Of a stretch of DNA of 64,000 nt, positions 52,505 to 64,000 are shown in pieces (within the stretch, counting starts at the first letter, position 1; the number at the start of each line of letters is the position of its first letter). The DNA is taken from contig CM041776.1 of the NCBI GenBank assembly GCA_023374045.1, forward strand, positions 345,587,636-345,651,635, read 5' to 3'. Origin of the DNA: Limonium bicolor (Eukaryota > Streptophyta > Magnoliopsida > Caryophyllales > Plumbaginaceae). The position numbers were made by a program, and so were the translations under genes. The notes beneath the pieces are model-generated. The model had not been told where the DNA came from. It searched no databases and worked only from the letters and a program-made list of their open reading frames with translations.

Positions 52505-55500
52505 GAATGAATGAATATTTTATTTTAGAATATATTGTAAAATTACATCATTTTGTATAACTAATCGAGATATAACAAAAAGACATGATAGTATTGATTG
52601 GGATTCAGAACATTAGATGTTTGAGACCTTGTTATAAAATGTGCACAATACGAAGTGAGGCTAGATGAAAAAAGTAGAGTTTCCTTGGAATAGTTCAAAC
52701 TTAAATTAGTTAACCCACAACCGCAGAAAACGTCGCCAGATCTTGTAGAAGGAAGAAGGTGAGTATGATATAGGATGAAGTACTACATCAATGGAGATCT
52801 ATAGTAGCAATTTGGGTGAAAAAAGAAATGGAAATCCAGACACGGAAAAAGGTGAGAGATAGACCCTGATGAAAGGTATGCAAGCTATTAAGCGAGGGCT
52901 TGAAGGGGGCAATATTGATTGGATATGCACCTTGTGATCATGTTTTGAAAGCTGGCTTCGCCCTGACTAGCAGTGATAGCCTGATCTACGTATTTGTACC
53001 TTTCCTTAAAAATGATAGAGGTGATATTAGGGATGAGAATATAATATATTGAACCCATAAGATTATACTCTTTAAGCTCTTTAGGTTGTTTTTCTCATGG
53101 GTTCTTGGCTAAGAAGATTTTAACAAGGAAATTAAATAGGCTACAGGTAGACTCCACCGTTGCAATATTATGGTAAGAAATAATGTCTTTACTCAGTTTT
53201 GATCCCAACTTAGATGAATCCTTGTTATAATAAAATGTATAACTAATATCACAAATTTAATAGTTGAAATGAAAATAAAAACATACCTTATTCCTAGAAT
53301 GTGGTTCAAAGAATCGTACATATGAATTCCGTTAATCAAACATGTGGTCAATGACTATATGTTAACAAAAAGAATGGCATACAATACCGTCCCACTAATT
53401 AACGAAGAAGCACTGATAACTTTTTAACTTTAAACGAGAAAGGTCGCATGATTCTAAAACAAAGTATACAAGTACTACTTATGGTCAATGCTAAACAGCT
53501 TTTTTTTTTTCGAACGACAAAATTAAACAGCTGTCTTCCGCTGTTATATTCCTTAGCAAAGTAAATGGATCGCGCATTAGATAGTTAATTAACATATCAT
53601 GATGGTCATAATCATGTGTCAGCATGAAGCTTAATATACGAAGCGCTAGCCTCCAAATCCTTTAACAGTTTTCTCAATAGTGCAAAGATATTATTATACT
53701 ATACACATCATTTTTTTTTTATAGAATTCAAATACCGAGTTTAGAGTGCATCCCATGGTATTTAGTCAACTCAGCTACTGATACAGTAATACATTCTCCT
53801 GACGGCAAGAGTACTCAAAGATACTTATATAATATGATATGATATGATAATATATTATATATGCAATTTGATAACGCATAATGCTAATAAATACCTATAC
53901 TGTTGCTCAGGTCAAAATTCATACAAGAGGTAGCGTGCAGCTGCCTGGTGAATCTAAAACTGAATGTGCATTCAATCAAGCATGCATGAGCATGAGCGTT
54001 GTCCGCATTTGTATTTGGTCTATTGCTAGTGTTACATTCCATTTGTGTATTGTTTTTTATAGGAACCCTTTTTGTGTTTTTTCTCTTTTTGATGAGTTGT
54101 GTATTGTTAATTCTGACCGACTGATGGCATTTCAATAATATTTCTTATTATCGGCATTATTATCATCATCAGTAGGTCAGAGCTGCTAGCTGTGAGATCA
54201 GGGCGAGCATGGTTTCGGTTTCTAGGTTATAATTATTGTGTACTTTATAAAATTAATTCTGTGATGATATGTACAAAAACGTAATACTAGAGGCACGTGT
54301 GACTGGCTGACTGCTGCGTCTATACTAGCACGAGCTACTACTGCTGAATACGTAAAACAACATGATGACGTCCGTGTAGGTACAGTGAGATGGGCCGATA
54401 TTAGTTGGCGTCCATTTACTTGTGCCCTGTCTCAAGCCTCATATTTTTATCTGGTTTATGTATTATAGTATCAATATCGGCTAATTAATTAGTTATCAGC
54501 TAGTAGCTATAAAATTCAAATTGTCTTTATGTTCAACTGATTAACATATTTGACTGATTGACTAGCTCTCGCTCTTTCAGCTATCAGTGAATACAACTAG
54601 TTTCAACTATCAGCTAGCAGCTCATTATATGTAAAGAATGAATAGTGTTTTTTTTAATACTATTCAACTTACAAAATAAAATAATTTAAAATTTGTATTT
54701 TTTATATGATAAATTATATATAACAGAATGTAATTCTATAAAATATTTTTAAAATTTGTAGACGTCACACATGACGCCTGAGGAGCTCTTCCTTGCTTTG
54801 TTTGTTCTGCCTAATTAGTATCCTTCCTGTATGTATGTGTACACGCAAGTACTATTGAGAGACGTTAGGGGTATGTACTGTACGAAATTGGCACATGCAT
54901 GCCAAAGCCAGCTGGTTTGGGACGCAAATTCCATTATACAAGCCTAAGTATATTTTGGTATTCCCGTTCATACCAAACGTATTATTCCCAAGTAGTAGAA
55001 AGGGTAGCACTTTTGCGTGTGTGTGAAAAAAACAGAGAGGCTACCACTTATATCTTACACCTACAAATGATAATGGGTTGGGTTTGAGTCTGACACTCCA
55101 TTCGACTCGTTATCCATTAAACGTGCATTTATTTGATATGATCCATCTGTAATTTTATCATTTGTCACATATTTTTCTTAACCCGATCCATCTTGTATCC
55201 ATTTTTTTAGGGTTTCATCTGTTGAGTGGGTCCGTCACTCATTGACATCCTTACTTACGCACACATGCTTAGGTTGACATGAGAAAGTTTTTTTCCCACA
55301 TAAGCATAGAGCATCCAACACACGTCAAAGATGGAGTAGAGACAGATTCATAGCCGATTATAAGTATAATTCAAGTGTATTATAAAACCGATGTACAATA
55401 CATAGTACACAATACAATATAGGGTTGAGAACGTTAAATCCCAATAAGAGATAGTACATGCATTTGAAAATGTAGTTAACCTAAGTGAAGTTAAGAGGGA

Positions 55501-56040
55501 TATTAGTAAACTAATATAACATACTAAAAGATTAAGGATTCAAAACTAAAGTAAACAATGTTTGAGGTGAGAACTAATAACCTGAAGTGGACTACCAGCT
55601 GTGTCTATAGATATTTTAAAAGGAATAATGATTCTTAAGATTTTTGATGTTTAGATAAAAAATGCAGATGTTAGGCTATAAACCCTTAGTCAAAACGGTT
55701 AAGAAAAATTAAAGTACAGAGATAGAAAAGATAAAAATTAAAGTAGATATATATATATGCAGTAGATCAAAAGAACAAAACTAAATAATAAGATTTAAAT
55801 TAAGATAAAACAATGTACACAAGATAAAGTAAACACACCACATATAAAAAATAGAGAGATTGTATATCTAAATAACAAACTATTTAAGAGATACCAAAAC
55901 ACTACACAAGACGAATAAAGTTCAAAGCTATTGTAACGTAACATAAACCAACCGTCCAATGAATGGTTAGTAGAATAATTAGTCATGTTGGAGATGAAGG
56001 GAGAGAGAATACGAGAGGGGAAAATAATTGTCTTATATAT
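52505..56040. other. Intergenic DNA without recognised genes
   Basis: AT-rich sequence. Open frames such as 53881-54138 (both strands) and 54899-55087 lack any recognisable feature. The segment 54640-54770 has weak similarity to the interior of the Stowaway-type MITEs. No RNA gene was seen. Confidence 0.45.
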
Positions 56041-56047
56041 ATATAGT

Positions 56048-56325
56048 TCATTTGGGGACAGCTGTTGGGGGCTGTTGTTGGGTCCTGCTGCTGGAAATTG
56101 GGAAGTTGTCTGCTGATGGTTTTGTAGAAGCTGTCAGCTGCTAGTTTTGGTGTTTGGTGGAATGTCTGCTGCTGGTTTTAAAAAGCAGAGACAATTGTTA
56201 GGTCCTGCTGCTGAAAATTTAGAAGCTGTCAGCTGATGATTTTACAGAATCTGCCAGCTACTGGTTTTGGGTGTTTGGTGGAACCCTGCTGATTTTAGAA
56301 ATTGAGAAGTTGTCTGCTGCTGGAT
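56048..56325. repeat. CTGCTG-rich imperfect tandem repeat, about 120-bp period
   Basis: GGTCCTGCTGCTG occurs at 56081 and 56201, each followed by related sequence with AGCTGTCAGCTG and GTGTTTGGTGGAA. GC-richer than its surroundings; probably the body of an unclassified transposon. Confidence 0.65.
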
Positions 56326-56415
56326 ATCCGTAATTAAAATCTAAGATTTATTTTGTTACATTATGATTGAGATTAAAGTCAAAATGTACTATTGTACGCT
56401 CAAAATTCAAGATTT

Positions 56416-57111
56416 TTTTAAAAAGGTAAGAGAAATTGTATTATAGAAAAAAGAAAATACAACCTAAAGCACCAAATGAAAGTTTATTAGAAAAGTCTAA
56501 GCTAGAATGCCTCAAAAATAAAAAATAAAAACTCTAGACTTAATTTCAGCTATAATCAGAGAAATACAAGTAGATGGATAAATATAATGACTCTTAAAAT
56601 TTAGCTATTCCTAGCAGACTAGATGTGGTAAATACAACTAGCAAAAACAACGATACAAACTTTAAATTTGATAGATCTTTTAGCTCCCATGCTGTGGAAA
56701 GCGTTCTTAAACCATCAAAGTTTGAAGGGGTAGATATATCCCACCAGGAAAGAATACTAGTGAGAACTTCTATGAAAATGACAGATGAACAAAAGTGATC
56801 TTTGGATTCAGATGCATCACAAAACCAACACTTTGAATCCAATATAATCCTCATCTTTGATAGTCTATCTTTATTAGCCAATCTGTTGTTCCTGATTCCA
56901 AATTAAAACTGCTGATCAAACTTTGGAGAGAATGAGTGAAAAAATCATAAATAATACCCAAACAGCTATTAAAAATAAGACCCAAAACTTTCTCTTTAAA
57001 ATCAGAAGCAGTGATAATGATATCATCTCTTGTTTTAAAATTTTTATTCCAACACTAAAAATCTGTAGATTTCCTATTAGTATCCCAGATTATAAGCATG
57101 AAGGCAGTTAG
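56416..57111 (-). mobile_element. 5'-truncated LINE fragment, 696 bp
   Basis: It is flanked by a 12-bp direct repeat with one mismatch: AATTCAAGATTT (56404-56415) and AATTTAAGATTT (57112-57123). A short T run at the left end represents the A tail of a minus-strand LINE. It carries the zf-RVT remnant listed separately. Confidence 0.75.
56594..56881 (-). pseudogene. LINE zf-RVT domain remnant
   Basis: ANKDRLSKMRIILDSKCWFC followed by DASESKDHFCSSVIF is the zinc-binding domain at the C-terminus of plant LINE ORF2. The CX2C and DHxxxxC-type spacing is partly kept (DHFCSSVIF lacks the last Cys). It continues through SWWDIS to a hydrophobic tail. It is not closely similar to the zf-RVT region at 15214-16275. 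Confidence 0.8.
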
Positions 57112-57349
57112 AATTTAAGATTTGTTTCACTATTTTTATTACAATTAATTATAGTATTAATTTTTGTGAGCGGAAACGATATCAATTATAGTATATAAAA
57201 AAGGAAACCACAAAAGATATCTACAGTTTTTAAAATATCTACTTATGTCAATTTGGTCAACCGAATATTGAAAAGAGTATTAAATTAGTATAATTGCTGA
57301 AAACTAAAAAGATACTATTACCGAATGCATCTTTAGTTATTAACTAGTA

Positions 57350-57820
57350 CCTCGTGCTCCCGTCATAAGTGTTCTATTTGTTTTTTGGCACGTTTTTCCA
57401 CTTCAATTTTAAATATATAAGATAAATAATTTTTTAAAAATAAATTATACAATATATAGTTTTTCATATAAGGATTCCATTAAAACATACTACCTCTGTT
57501 CCGTCATAAGTGTTTCATTTGCTTTTTGGCACGCTTTTCCACTTCAATATTAAATATATAAGATAAAATAATTTTTAAATTTTTTTTTACAATATATAGT
57601 TTTTTACATAAGGATTCCATTATATAAAAAAAATTTATAAAAATATATTATCTTACATGTTAAATATTAAAGTCAAGCGACAAGCTCAAATAGTAAAGTG
57701 GACAAAGAGTGTGGGATGGAGGGAGTATAGATTTATAAAAATATCTTATCTTATATATTAAATATTGAAGTCAAACGACACATTCAAATAGTAAACTGAA
57801 CACTGGAGGTGAGACGGGAG
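57350..57820. mobile_element. Stowaway-type MITE interrupted by a sibling
   Basis: The left end CCTCGTGCTCCCGTC and right end GAGACGGGAG are flanked by TA (57348-57349 and 57821-57822). The body is split by the element at 57490-57725; without it and one TA the outer element is about 233 bp. The two halves join to a sequence colinear with the inner element. Confidence 0.82.
57490..57725. mobile_element. Inner Stowaway-type MITE, 236 bp
   Basis: The left end CTACCTCTGTTCCGTC and right end GGGATGGAGGGAG are flanked by TA (57488-57489 and 57726-57727). It shares CATAAGTGTT, TTTTTGGCACG and CCACTTCAAT with the outer element and lies in the same orientation. Confidence 0.88.
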
Positions 57821-57822
57821 TA

Positions 57823-59735
57823 GTTTGAACTTTCAAACAAGCTACAGATCGCGCGCTACTATATAGAATAGCCATTTTCATTAGCTGGGCTGGGGATCGT
57901 AATTGTAAGTAAACTATTTCAACAACCTAACTTAAACCTAATTAATTCTGCATTCGAAAAAACGTAATTAATACTGATATATGATATGTAACAGCTAGCT
58001 AATTGATTGAGCTTTAGGTACAGGTGTTCAGATCTGTGTTAGAAATAAACAATTTCAACTAAAAAAAGTCAAAATCTTTCAAAAACAACTAAAAAAAAGT
58101 CAAAAGTCATAAATAATTCGTTCTTGACGAAAGTCAAAACTATTGATGTACAAAACCTCACAATTTTGAGATTTAAGAAAGTTGTGAAAGAAAGGAAGAT
58201 CAACCACCTCACTCCAGTTTGTTTTTGTTTTATAACATGTTTTTCTATTTAATATAAGATAAATAATATTATGATTAAATTAATATATAATTTATTATGT
58301 AAAGAATTATTTATAAATTTTAAATTTTTTATATATATTAATATTAAGATCAAACGGACATATCGAAATAATAAATAAAACGTAATTTGTTTCTTCCGTT
58401 TCAGAAATGTATCACGCATACAAACTGAACAACTAGACCAAACCTAATTTCTCGTTAAGGCTCTACATACAGTTTGGTATGACACGCATCAATTTGGTTT
58501 GGATCCACATCAGCGCAATCATCACACCATGCACATGACATGACGATGACGAACAGGATTAAACCCGATCCACATTTCATGCAATCCACCCACGTAAACG
58601 GCCGCTGTTTTTCAGAATTCCTGATTTAGACTACTGTGGTATTAGCCTTTACGCATTTAATGCTCTACATTACTTGCCCTCATTCTACATTTAAATCCAC
58701 GTACAATACGTGTCCAAAGTGTCGTTCCCTTTCTTCTAGTAGCTAAGCTATAGTTGAACTGAAACTACGCAACACTGTTGACTTCTATTATGTTATTAGC
58801 GGTATTCAATTTTGCCAGCAAAAAGAAGAAAAAATATATCCATGCACCTTTCCAAATTAATTGCGAATTTATGGGGGTGTCAAGTCGGTCAATATAAAAC
58901 CCCACACAATTATTGTGCCAATTTAAAAGGCGAAAAATAAATGATCAACTTTCAACCGGTTTCATTGAATATGCATCTACCCAAGAATGTATCATTTGGT
59001 TAGTGGAGTAGCTTGCACTTCATATATATGCGTGGTTTCAAGGTTAATAGGTTGAACTGTGTAGCTGCACATTATATAAAACTAGTTTCTCACTGAATTA
59101 TTGCATATATTTTTTTGAAGGCTATCACCGAATTATGAAATACGACTTAGTACTGATAAAATAATTTTAAAATTTTAAGTTTTGTATATGATTCTTACAT
59201 AATAAACTATATTATAAAATTAATTTTATAAAATTTTATCTTATCTACTTAATAGTGAAAGTGAAAAAGTGTAATTCAAAATGGGGGGTAATAATTCTGC
59301 TTAGGACCACATTATTAAAAAAAGAGCAGGTGCTGTCAAAATGTATCACGCAAAACGAGCCTTAGTACTCCCCCGCTTCATTTATTTTGTCGTTCTAAAT
59401 TAAGGGTATGGAGACCATGGAGCTTGCTCCACTGTATATGGCTTCATGCCAAATGTCAAAATGAGGAGGAGAGAGAGAAGGAGAGAGAGAAATAATAATT
59501 TTTTTCAAAATGTTAAACTTATTACAAATAAAAGCGCCAAAAATAAAAAAATTATACCATTGTTCATCATTTTCGTGCTCTTCGAAACAAGACGCATCTG
59601 GATATGTTGGACAACTTAAAATTTTATGTTTTTAGAATGAGTATATATAGGGTAGTTTTTAAGTGAATCTTACTCATTAGTAAAATGAATCTTCTTTAAT
59701 AATAAAATGAATCATATTCATTAGAAAATGATCTT
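57823..59735. other. Intergenic DNA with decayed MITE-like segments
   Basis: Segments 58203-58400 and 59140-59290 resemble the interiors of the Stowaway-type MITEs (taagataaa, ataNtatNtta, gaagtcaaNcg-like strings) but have no clean ends. A purine run gagagagaaggagagagag is at 59469-59490. No gene recognised. Confidence 0.45.
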
Positions 59736-59738
59736 ACA

Positions 59739-60420
59739 CAAAACACCCCAAAAACCACCATGATAGCTAAAAACGTCGAAGGCATTTTTAGGGTTTTTAG
59801 TACAGGGTTTAGGTCAAACCCTAAAAAACTGTCGAGTCAGTAGTGACGACAATATAAAGCGTAAAACTAATGCCAAAAAGATTACCCTAAACCCCCCCCC
59901 CCCCAAACACCCAAAAAAACACCCTAGGATAGCTAAAACGTCGAAGACATTTTAGGGTTTGTAGTACAGGGTTTAGGAAACTGTCGAGTCAGTGACGACA
60001 ATATAAGCGTATAATAATGCCAAAAAGCAGATAACCTACCCCCCAAACACCCAAAAAAAACACCCTAGAATAGCTAAAAAACCTCGAAGGCATTTTTAGG
60101 GTTTTGTAGTATATATAGGGTTTAGGGTCAAACCCTAAAAAAATGTCGAGTCAGTGACGACAATATAAAGCGTAGAACTAACGCCAAAAAGATTACCATA
60201 CCCCCCAAAACACCCAAAAAAACACCCTAGATAGCTTAAAAAACGTCGAACGCATTTTATGGTTTGTAGTACAGGGTTTAGGGTCATCCACAACCCCTAA
60301 AAAAACTGTCGAGTCATTGACGACAATATTAAAGCGTATAACTAATGCCCAAAAAGATTACCTACCCCCCAAACATCTAAAAACAACTAGAATGCTAAAA
60401 ACGTCGAAGTCATTTTTATG
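59739..60420. repeat. Tandem repeat, about 163-bp period, 4+ units
   Basis: Units start AAACACCCaaaaa at about 59739, 59905, 60045, 60207 and 60371, and contain AGCTAAAAACGTCGAAGGCA, GTAGTACAGGGTTTAGG, CTGTCGAGTCAGTGACGACA and a C run. Telomere-like words (ACCCTAAACCC, AGGGTTTAGGG) occur inside but are isolated. A 13-C run lies at 59892-59904. Non-coding. Confidence 0.88.
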
Positions 60421-60424
60421 CATT

Positions 60425-61630
60425 TTAATGACCTTTGATTCACTTTTTAACAAACCTTTGGTTCACCTTTAACAACCTTTGATTCACTTTTCCTAAACTT
60501 AAGATTCACAATAAATCTTAAACATATTTGTACATATAAAAATAAAAAATTAAATTTATCAAAACATTCATGTTGGTCTTATTTTAAGAGCTCGAATATG
60601 ATGAACAATGATATAAAATTTATGTTATTGAGATTTATATATAATAAGATACAACATTTTAAAAATGTTATAAATGGTAAAAGTAAAAAAAAAAAAAAAA
60701 CCGTGGCCACCTTCTAAGGTGGCGTAAGCGCCATGTTCGACTTGCCCTAACTTATACTCTTGACCTGCATCATTCTCTTTTTGTTTTAAAACGGAAAAAT
60801 AATTGAAAAAGAAAGATAACTACACCTACAAAAGTGTGTTAAATTTAATTTTAAAAAATCTAAAAACTGAAATGCTGTATTGTAAAACCAAATGATTTAT
60901 CTGGCGGGAGATAATGGAAGTTGGGATATTTGATTGGGTCAAAATGTCACTATATATTCCATTCTCTATAATTATCGGAGTCACTCCCAACAACCAAAGT
61001 ATCACTTAAAATGGATTTGATTAGTAATCTATCATTTTCTTTTCATCTAAATTTCACTCTTATTTTTAAGTTTGATCGAAATAGCTCAATTTCATTATTT
61101 AATTTGAATGAGACTCTATCTCCGAAGAAGATGAATATCAAGGTGATTTTTTTGTTTATATTATCATAGGTTATTTTTTATTTAAGTTCATTTGTGTTTA
61201 TAAATTCCTTTTTTATTATACTTGTAACACATTTTCTTCTTCATTGTTTTGATTTTTTTAAATATAATATTTAAGTATGAGCAAACAAAGATTTCTGGTA
61301 TGTTTATGTTACAAATAGGTCATCTGTTTTTTATTTATCATACGCTTTATTTGTAATATATTTTACTCATTTAGTTTATTTATTGTATTTTAGAACTGAA
61401 CAACCCCTCGAGAGAGAATCCGGTACACCCATTTTTACCAAGGAATTAGTTAGTATTATCATTATTTTAATTTTTTATATATGCTTATTTAGTTTAATTA
61501 TGATGTTCATGTTTACAATTGGTTAAATTGTCTTTATTTTTTAGTATTATCTATACCTATAAACTTATCTTTATTTTAATTATTTTTATTGTTGTCAATA
61601 AATAGCGGTGGTGACACTTTTTACGTGTCA
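60425..61630. other. Intergenic, nothing certain
   Basis: It holds repeated CTTTGATTCACTTTT phrases (60430-60495), a 17-A run (60688-60704) followed by GCCACCTTCTAAGGTGGC (7-bp inverted arms), and AT-rich sequence that could be the 5' part of the mariner element. No inverted termini for that element were found. Confidence 0.45.
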
Positions 61631-61631
61631 C

Positions 61632-62709
61632 ACATGAAGACAAAAAATGTTGGCATGAAGAGAATCCAAGTCGATCTTGATAACATCTGCAATATAAGTT
61701 GAGCCGAACAAGAACTCTAAGGTCACTAGGTGAAGCTTTAGGCGTCAACCATGTAAGTCTACACCCTCTTTTGAAGAAAGGAATCATTCGTCGCCATTCA
61801 AGCACCATAAAGCGACATTTGACATAAGAGAATAAGATTAAAATATTGGAGTTTACATGAAGATGTTGGATCATACTAGTTTGTCTAGCGAACCAAATTT
61901 TCTTGATATGTATAACATTATACACATCGGTGAAAAATAGTTCTTCATGACAAAGAAAAAAGAGACATACTATTTGCATCAAGGAAAAGAAGATCCTTTG
62001 CGTACTTGTCAAAATAAAAAATATAGCAAGAAGGTGATGTTTCTAGCTGATATGGCTCACCCAAGGTTTGATGATGAAGGAAATGAAATCTTCTCTAGGA
62101 CAATAGGTGTTTTCCCTCTTGCCACACGGAAGACCGCTATTAGACGCAACCATAACAAAGTAGCCAGAACGTTGGAAACTAAATCTATCACATTTGTGCC
62201 GAGAGAAGTCATTCGTGAATTCTTAATTGAAAAGTTCATTTCTGCAATTCAAGAGAAGTGACCCATAGAGGATGCAACAAGGAAAATATTCATCCAACAA
62301 GACAATGCAAGGACACATGTGGATCCAGATGATGAAGAATTTCAATTAGCAGCTTCACAAATTGAATTTGACATTAAATTGACCTATCAACCCGTAAATT
62401 CACCAAATTTAAATATTTTAGATCTTGGATTTTTTAACTCCGTCCAATCACTACAAGGTAGATGAACTCATCCATGTTGTGGAAAATTCTTTTGAAGAGT
62501 ACCCATCAAGTAGAATTAATCATTTTTGTTTGTCTTTGCAGCTTTGTATGAGGGAGAAAATGAAAAATGGAGGATCCAATCAATATAAAATTCCTCACAT
62601 AAACAAACAAGGGTTAGAAAATGAGAATATTCTTCCAAGTGAAATTAGTTGTGACCATGATTTTGTACAAACAGTGAGGGACAAGTTGAAAAATACAAGT
62701 CGTGATTAG
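61632..62709 (+). pseudogene. Plant mariner-like transposase, decayed
   Basis: The helix-turn-helix part reads LRSLGEALGVNHVSLHPLLK and GIIRRHSSTIKRHLT, then a stop. After a frame change, the catalytic domain has NIIHIGEK, stop, FFMTKKKETYYLHQG, KVMFLADMAHPRFDDEGNE and IFIQQDNARTHVDPDDEEF, then SPNLNILDLGFF. The first catalytic Asp of the D,D39D triad is Gly (61929-61931) and the following Trp is TAG. The second (62301-62303) and third Asp (62421-62423) are present with exactly 39 residues between. A TGA replaces another Trp after IQEK. The C-terminus (YKVDELIHVVENSFEEYPSS, GGSNQYKIPHINKQG) continues in another frame to 62709. No cut-and-paste activity is possible. Confidence 0.9.
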
Positions 62710-63096
62710 TGAAAAAGTAATTTAATGAATTTATTTTCTTAATGGAGTATTATTATTTTTCTTTCTCAAAAAGTTATAGCTTCCTATATTACTCATCATT
62801 TTCTCACTTTGTCATTTTCTTAATGGAGTATTTTTTAAAAAATTTACCATTGCTTCTCATTTTCCTTGTTGCTTTCTTCAGCAAAAATAGCGAGCTGCTT
62901 TCTTCTTCCTCATCGAGTGTGATATCACCATTATAAAGATGAGTGTTGATTTATTTTATAATTAGGAAAAGCTGTCATGAGAGATTACATGACTAATAGA
63001 ACAATGTAGAGAATTGGGGCACACAAAAAAAGGAACACGTGCGTTTTCACTTTGCACAAGACTACCACAATTTCTTCTCTGCTCTTTTCTTTAGTC
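62710..63096. other. Spacer, nothing recognised
   Basis: AT-rich sequence with imperfect repeats of ttcttaatggagtatt (62738 and 62818). It may contain the 3' UTR of the small minus-strand gene. Confidence 0.4.
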
Positions 63097-63393
63097 TCAG
63101 CTTCGACCGTCACTTATGAACAGCTTGTTTGGAATTTTGATTCCTAACATTTCTAACATGAGACGTTCTATATTTGTATCATTCTTATTACAAGGAACTC
63201 TTGATCTATCGTAGATCTCGTCGAAGCGTTTTCTGATATCGCTCTCATCAAATATTGGTGTTGTTACTTTCTCCATCTCTAAGCAATCTATAGGCGGTAG
63301 ATTTAGATCAAATGGTCTTATTCTTTTCAGCTGATTATCATGATCTTTCTGGACATCACTTTCCATTTTGGGAATAATTTTGCTTATGTTCAT
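63097..63393 (-). CDS. Hypothetical 98-residue protein with EAR-like motif
   Basis: The frame runs from MNISKIIPKMESDV to FISDGRS. I do not recognise the family. The notable feature is RPFDLNLPPID at about residues 26-36, which fits the DLNxxP form of the EAR repression motif that recruits TOPLESS-type co-repressors. The rest is charged and without membrane segments. A TATA-like TTTATATATGG (minus strand, near 63472-63482) lies about 85 bases before the ATG, a reasonable promoter distance. A second ATG (MESDV) lies nine codons in. It could be a short gene, the first exon of a longer one, or a leftover of an old element. Confidence 0.45.
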   Translation of the reverse strand: MNISKIIPKMESDVQKDHDNQLKRIRPFDLNLPPIDCLEMEKVTTPIFDESDIRKRFDEIYDRSRVPCNKNDTNIERLMLEMLGIKIPNKLFISDGRS

Positions 63394-64000
63394 AACTAAG
63401 TGAGGCGCGAGGAAGAAGATAATTTTCTGGGTATAAAGAAGGGAATAATTAACTATCTCTTCCTTTTGTCCATATATAAAGGATAGATAAGTATTGGGAT
63501 TGGTTAATAATTAAGGGAATAATTAAAAGATTAATTAATGTCAGGAAAACATCAGTAGAATATTAGGAGTTGTTACTACTCCTATTAAATAGGGGTAACA
63601 TTGGAAAAAAGTAGTAAAATTTGCATTGAAAAGCTAAAATGACAATTAAAAAGTAACAAATCAAAACACTCAAAGCGATAAATAAAAATTAACAGAGAGA
63701 TAACTAACTCTCAGCTCCATTAGTATCTATCTACTCACCAGAAAATCAAGTTATCGTCTTGGAATGGGTTAGAAAAATGCGTTGTGCACGTCTCCCCCTT
63801 CGCTTTCCTCTCTCCCTCTATCTCCTTTTGTTGGCGTTTTCATTCTTGCCACTTGGCGTTCTCCAGCTGACTTCTAGCATGCACACATTCAGCCTCGACC
63901 ACCAGCAGAACCTAGCATCCTCTTTACTCTAGTGTTGTCCCTTTCCCTATCAATTTTAAGTGAATAAAGATTAGGAGTGCATTCGTGATATGAAGTTTCA
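63394..64000. other. Upstream region of the small gene and window end
   Basis: The first 100 bases hold the putative promoter of 63097-63393. The last 220 bases are CT-rich (cgtctcccccttcgctttcc) and could be the 5' region of a gene beyond the window. Nothing further recognised. Confidence 0.4.

Noticed and set aside
53881..54138. Overlapping open frames of about 84 residues on both strands
   Set aside because: No recognisable domain or promoter features; equal openness on both strands suggests chance.
59892..60170. Possible interstitial telomere
   Set aside because: Telomere-like words are single and embedded in a 163-bp unit rather than in perfect TTTAGGG arrays.

Overview
The window is nuclear DNA from a higher plant, most likely a eudicot. 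It holds a single-exon CrRLK1L receptor kinase, Ty1/copia (including Sirevirus-type), LINE, hAT, CACTA, Mutator, mariner and Stowaway elements, a plant mobile domain gene, AT-rich intergenic DNA and a 500-base assembly gap. I cannot name the species. Only one clearly non-transposon host gene was recognised, the receptor kinase at 3538-6024 on the minus strand, and its reading frame is interrupted. One small hypothetical gene at 63097-63393 may also be real. Almost everything else is mobile DNA, much of it nested.

Layout. 1-3.0 kb: decayed copia pol and 3' LTR, running in from the left. 3.5-6.0 kb: receptor kinase. 8.4 and 9.7 kb: two small MITEs. 10.03-14.73 kb: decayed minus-strand copia element with both LTRs; its right LTR is split by a 539-bp LINE-type insertion. 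14.80-19.08 kb: hAT-type element with an 8-bp target duplication, almost filled by a minus-strand LINE. 19.6-25.5 kb: nearly intact Sirevirus-type copia element that runs into the gap (25503-26002); a decayed gag relative lies beyond it. 27.49-37.33 kb: a probable 9.8-kb Mutator-like element. It carries a broken plant mobile domain gene, a GC-rich minisatellite, a 163-bp hairpin and a 132-bp satellite array, and the array is itself split by a CACTA element. 38.01-43.94 kb: a 5.9-kb CACTA element with pieces of at least three host genes (UTP7-like, polygalacturonase, SnRK2 kinase). 44.2-45.5 kb: LINE ORF1 remnant. 46.54-51.47 kb: a 4.9-kb Mutator-like element built of duplicated and inverted blocks. 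52-60.4 kb: foldback and Stowaway MITEs (one nested in another), a LINE fragment and a 163-bp tandem repeat. 61.6-62.7 kb: mariner transposase pseudogene.

The genes do not form a pathway. The common theme is layered insertion, and many insertions can be ordered by their target-site duplications. The most interesting items are the gene-capturing CACTA element, the Mutator-like element with the plant mobile domain gene and hairpin, the internally duplicated Mutator-like element, and the clustered one-base deletions in the receptor kinase, which may be assembly errors.
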